From: an uncultured Bacteroides sp.
GTDB taxonomy: Bacteria; Bacteroidota; Bacteroidia; Bacteroidales; Bacteroidaceae
Direction: 5' to 3'
DNA length: 51,565 bases
NCBI GenBank assembly: GCA_949288715.1
Contig: CASELH010000012.1
Span: 1 to 51,565, forward strand
Shown: positions 49,244 to 51,565 of the stretch, one piece after another
Layout of the letters: each line of letters begins with the position of its first letter
Numbering within the stretch: the stretch's first letter is position 1
Program-made: the position numbers and the translations under genes
The notes under the pieces: model-generated
The model's input: the letters and a program-made list of their open reading frames with translations, nothing else
The model's database searches: none
Told to the model about the DNA's origin: nothing

Positions 49244-49483
49244 ATGAAAAAGATAATTAAGATTGCAATGGTGGCTGTAGTGGCTGCTGTTGCTGGCATG
49301 GGGATTTATTCCTCGCAAAAGGCTGATGCTACTTCGGATATTATGCTAGCCAATGTGGAAGCGTTGGCGCAAGGAGAAGGCGGTGGAGCAGTAAATTGCT
49401 GTGATAATTGTCCAGGTGGCTACTGTGGTGTATTTTATCCTGCAAACGGAAGTGGAACTGCAATAAAAATGTACTTCCGTTAA
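49244..49483 (+). CDS. NVEALA-family peptide, type B (cassette 2)
   Basis: A 79-aa peptide with the leader of B1 (67 identical bases, 49262-49328) and ANVEALAQGEGG at about residues 44-55. The core is different: NCCDNCPGGYC with four Cys in ten residues, then a Gly/Ser-rich tail ending KMYFR. The close Cys spacing suggests disulfides, metal binding or modification; none can be shown here. Propeller 2 follows after 92 bases. Confidence 0.88.
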   Translation: MKKIIKIAMVAVVAAVAGMGIYSSQKADATSDIMLANVEALAQGEGGGAVNCCDNCPGGYCGVFYPANGSGTAIKMYFR

Positions 49484-49575
49484 TGATGATTTCTGATATT
49501 TACTGATTTCCTTAGAGAAGGGTGAGTCTATTTATTTATAGATTAACCTTTCTCTTTCTGAAAAGATAAAATTAT

Positions 49576-50613
49576 ATGCGTTATACATTCGTTTCATTTT
49601 TGATATTTTGTTTAATTGTGTTTTTTAGTATTGTCTCTTGCTCTAATTCAAAGAATGAATTATCATGGGGTAAATACTCGGAATCAGAATTGGAATTTCA
49701 TCCATTTTATATTACTCCTTTGTTGGGAACCCCTTATAGCATTAATGTGATTGATAGTATATTAATTATTGCAGATAAAGTTGAAGATAAATCTTTGTTA
49801 CTATATAATATGGGTGATTCGTCTTATGTGAGAACTTTATCCATAGGTAATGGGCCGGGTGAAATAATATTTCCTATAGATGTTAATGTTTCAATTCAAA
49901 GGAAATGTATAAATGCTTTTTTGAGACAAACTGGAGAACTCAGAGTGTATCCTTTGGACAGTTTATTAAAGGATGTAACATCAAAATATGAACGCGTGAA
50001 TTTAGGTTTGGCGGATAGAGGAATGCAGATGTCAGAAGGATATGTTGCTTTAGGATTATATGAAGATGGTTTGTTGAGATTTTATAATAAAGACGGATCT
50101 TTAAAGCAAAAAGTAAATTTGTATGCTGAATATGGAATAGACAATGTGAGTGATTTGTATAGGCTTTTTCAAGGTTTATTATCTTTCAATGTATTAAATG
50201 AACGTCTTGCAATAGCTCCTTCTTTTGCTTCTAATGTTTTATTTTATCATTATGTAGATGGGCGTTGGGAGGAATATCGTAATTTCCAAGTCGGGGATGG
50301 AAGTTTTGAAGAGAAAATATTGAATAGAAGTGATTTAAGAATTCATAATGATGATATAAAACAAAGTATTTTCATATGTAGTGATAAAGAATATTTCTAT
50401 TTATTATATGATGGGAATAGGACGGATGGAGATCAGAAAAAAAACTATCGTTCTATATTATGTTTTGATGCTTTGACATGCGAATTAAAACATGTATATA
50501 AAGTGGATTCAACAGTATGTAGCATTTGTGTTAATGATGGAAAAATGTATGCTCTGTTCATAGGGCGAGATGGAGAATATACAGTTGGGGTTGCGACTTT
50601 AAGTGGTTTATAA
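49576..50613 (+). CDS. Six-bladed beta-propeller lipoprotein (cassette 2)
   Basis: A 345-aa lipoprotein with signal MRYTFVSFLIFCLIVFFSIV followed by SCS (Cys22). It has the BF3164-like landmarks RTLSIGNGPGEIIFPIDVNV, VYPLDSLL, and the ending CFDALTCELKHVYKVDSTVC with a last blade YALFIGRDGEYTVGV. It is AT-rich like the payload of cassette 1, but of another propeller subtype than the 371-aa protein at the same position there. The DUF1573 gene starts 1 base after its stop, so translation is coupled. Confidence 0.82.
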   Translation: MRYTFVSFLIFCLIVFFSIVSCSNSKNELSWGKYSESELEFHPFYITPLLGTPYSINVIDSILIIADKVEDKSLLLYNMGDSSYVRTLSIGNGPGEIIFPIDVNVSIQRKCINAFLRQTGELRVYPLDSLLKDVTSKYERVNLGLADRGMQMSEGYVALGLYEDGLLRFYNKDGSLKQKVNLYAEYGIDNVSDLYRLFQGLLSFNVLNERLAIAPSFASNVLFYHYVDGRWEEYRNFQVGDGSFEEKILNRSDLRIHNDDIKQSIFICSDKEYFYLLYDGNRTDGDQKKNYRSILCFDALTCELKHVYKVDSTVCSICVNDGKMYALFIGRDGEYTVGVATLSGL

Positions 50614-50614
50614 A

Positions 50615-51478
50615 ATGAGATATTGGAGAATAGTTTATTGTTTTATATTTTATTTATGCTTGTCTTGTAGTGATAATAGACAGCTTAAATCTATCTATAA
50701 TGAATGGTTTAATAAAGAAATAGTATTTCCTTCTCAAATGGATTTTATGATACAAGGCGAAGACTCTATAACATTTCCCATAGAAAGCGAATTTAGAATA
50801 TTGACTCATGTAGATTCAACAGGTTGTCTTACTTGTAGGCTTAATTTGCCCTTGTGGAAAACTTTTATGAATGCAGTTGATTCGTTAGCAGATGATAGAG
50901 TACAATTCCTATATTTCTTGTCTCCTGTACATCTTAATGATATGATTACTAAATTGCAATTGTATGATTTTAATTATCCTGTATGTATAGACCTGAAAGA
51001 TTCTTTGGGAATCTTGAATAATTTCCCCAAAGACGACGCTTTCAATACGTTTCTGTTGGATAAGGATAATAGAGTGATAGCCATCGGTAACCCCATCCAT
51101 AACCCTAAAATTAAGGAACTCTACCTGAAAATCATCCAAGGACAACCGATAGGAGAAGAAAAGGAAACGATACAAACACAGGTGGCAGTGCCGGAAATAT
51201 CTTTCACCTTTGGCGACTTCCCTTGGCAAGAAGCGCAGACGCATAGCTTTGAGGTGAAGAACACGGGTAACAAGCCTTTGGTAATACAAGATGTCACCAC
51301 CTCATGCGGTTGCATCACTGTGGATTTTACCAAAGAACCCGTGCAACCGGGTGGCACGGCCATAGTGAAGGTGACGTATAAGGCCGATCGTGCGGAGTAT
51401 TTCAACAAGACAATAACAATATACGGCAATGCGGAGCAGCTGCCGGTGCAGCTACATGTGGCGGGAAACGCGAAATAA
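50615..51478 (+). CDS. Thioredoxin-like/DUF1573 lipoprotein (cassette 2)
   Basis: A 287-aa lipoprotein (same length as cassette 1) from ATG 50615, with signal ending FYLCLSC. The N-terminal half has STGCLTCRLNL with the C-x2-C pair, VQFLYFLSP and NYPVCIDLKD. It is the same fold type as cassette 1 but clearly diverged and AT-rich. From about residue 164 it is almost identical to the cassette 1 protein (DUF1573 domain, VTTSCGCITVDF). DUF1573 proteins are exported and of unknown function; the CxxC pair suggests redox chemistry on Cys-containing partners. Confidence 0.85.
   Translation: MRYWRIVYCFIFYLCLSCSDNRQLKSIYNEWFNKEIVFPSQMDFMIQGEDSITFPIESEFRILTHVDSTGCLTCRLNLPLWKTFMNAVDSLADDRVQFLYFLSPVHLNDMITKLQLYDFNYPVCIDLKDSLGILNNFPKDDAFNTFLLDKDNRVIAIGNPIHNPKIKELYLKIIQGQPIGEEKETIQTQVAVPEISFTFGDFPWQEAQTHSFEVKNTGNKPLVIQDVTTSCGCITVDFTKEPVQPGGTAIVKVTYKADRAEYFNKTITIYGNAEQLPVQLHVAGNAK
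51106..51478. repeat. 373-bp block shared with 45541-45913
   Basis: Copy 2 of the DUF1573 C-terminal block, ungapped relative to copy 1. Confidence 0.95.
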
Positions 51479-51516
51479 TGAAGAATGAAGAATTAAGAAT
51501 GAAGAATTTTAGCGTA

Positions 51517-51538
51517 GAGACGTGGCGTGCCGCGTCTC
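51517..51538. terminator. Palindrome GAGACG...CGTCTC near the window end
   Basis: GAGACGTGGCGTGCCGCGTCTC is near-palindromic, as at 39671-39694. It follows the last gene of cassette 2 and probably marks its end. Confidence 0.6.
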
Positions 51539-51565
51539 CCGATTAGTGTGAATGACCTATATCAC

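Noticed and set aside
41671-51478. Classical RiPP gene cluster or bacteriocin with immunity gene
   Set aside because: No C39-type ABC exporter, radical SAM, YcaO, LanM-like or other maturation enzyme lies near the peptides. The precursor design is kept only as an inference.
1-51565. Integrated prophage or conjugative transposon
   Set aside because: No integrase, relaxase, tra, phage structural or att-like sequences were seen. The mosaic at the right end looks like local recombination between cassettes.

Overview
Organism. The window looks like chromosomal DNA of a Bacteroidales bacterium, most likely a Bacteroides/Phocaeicola relative. Many genes carry the Bacteroides-type -7 promoter element TAnnTTTG a short distance upstream. 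The gene content is also typical: GH109, DUF4827, DUF2027-Smr, BF3164-like lipoproteins, NVEALA peptides, Rpn nucleases, and M56-TonB fusions with a BlaI partner. The housekeeping part is fairly GC-rich. The right end is mosaic, with strongly AT-rich stretches. No rRNA, tRNA or CRISPR array was seen.

Layout. 1-9200: subtilase, xseA-xseB, ilvE, a DUF975 membrane protein, trmB, a Mrp/ApbC ATPase preceded by a 22-bp palindromic repeat array, a membrane-bound AraC regulator, a small lipoprotein, and a gene split by an in-frame amber codon. 9369-11048: M56-TonB sensor/protease with its BlaI repressor. 11545-13074: GH109 lipoprotein. 13196-18136: TolC-HlyD-ABC-2-ABC-2 export operon on the minus strand. 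18308-21845: coiled-coil membrane protein, orphan beta-propeller lipoprotein, a repeat-rich gap and an Rpn relic. 21921-33462: propeller lipoprotein and yaaA, then a housekeeping run of tsaC, CLC channel, fmt, rpe, comEC, DHH phosphoesterase, DUF4827 and glmM. 33542-38405: Nudix, queA, DUF2027-Smr, a small exported protein and hemW. 38570-41191: propeller lipoprotein, repeats and an intact Rpn nuclease.

The system of interest is at 41671-51478. Two tandem cassettes share one order: a membrane-spanning winged-helix regulator, an NVEALA peptide of type A, an NVEALA peptide of type B, a six-bladed beta-propeller lipoprotein, and a thioredoxin-like/DUF1573 lipoprotein. A smaller module (third NVEALA peptide plus propeller) lies between them. 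The cassettes are mosaic. Nearly identical blocks are the regulator promoter with its first membrane helix, a 102-bp intergenic block, the type-B leader, and the DUF1573 C-terminal half. These alternate with unrelated or strongly diverged, partly AT-rich blocks: the regulator sensor domain, the peptide core, the propeller, and the thioredoxin-like N-terminal half. This looks like a constant frame with an exchangeable payload. The intergenic blocks also hold a conserved minus-strand promoter, a hairpin whose stem is kept while its loop is replaced, and a second stem-loop with compensatory changes.

How the genes may work together (inference). The peptides carry an N-terminal membrane/signal segment, a conserved NVEALAxGE motif and a short variable, mostly Cys-rich core. 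They may be exported and matured or held by the lipoproteins, and sensed in the periplasm by the regulator, which would feed back on its own cassette. No dedicated peptide exporter or modifying enzyme is present in the window, so the peptide's fate is open.
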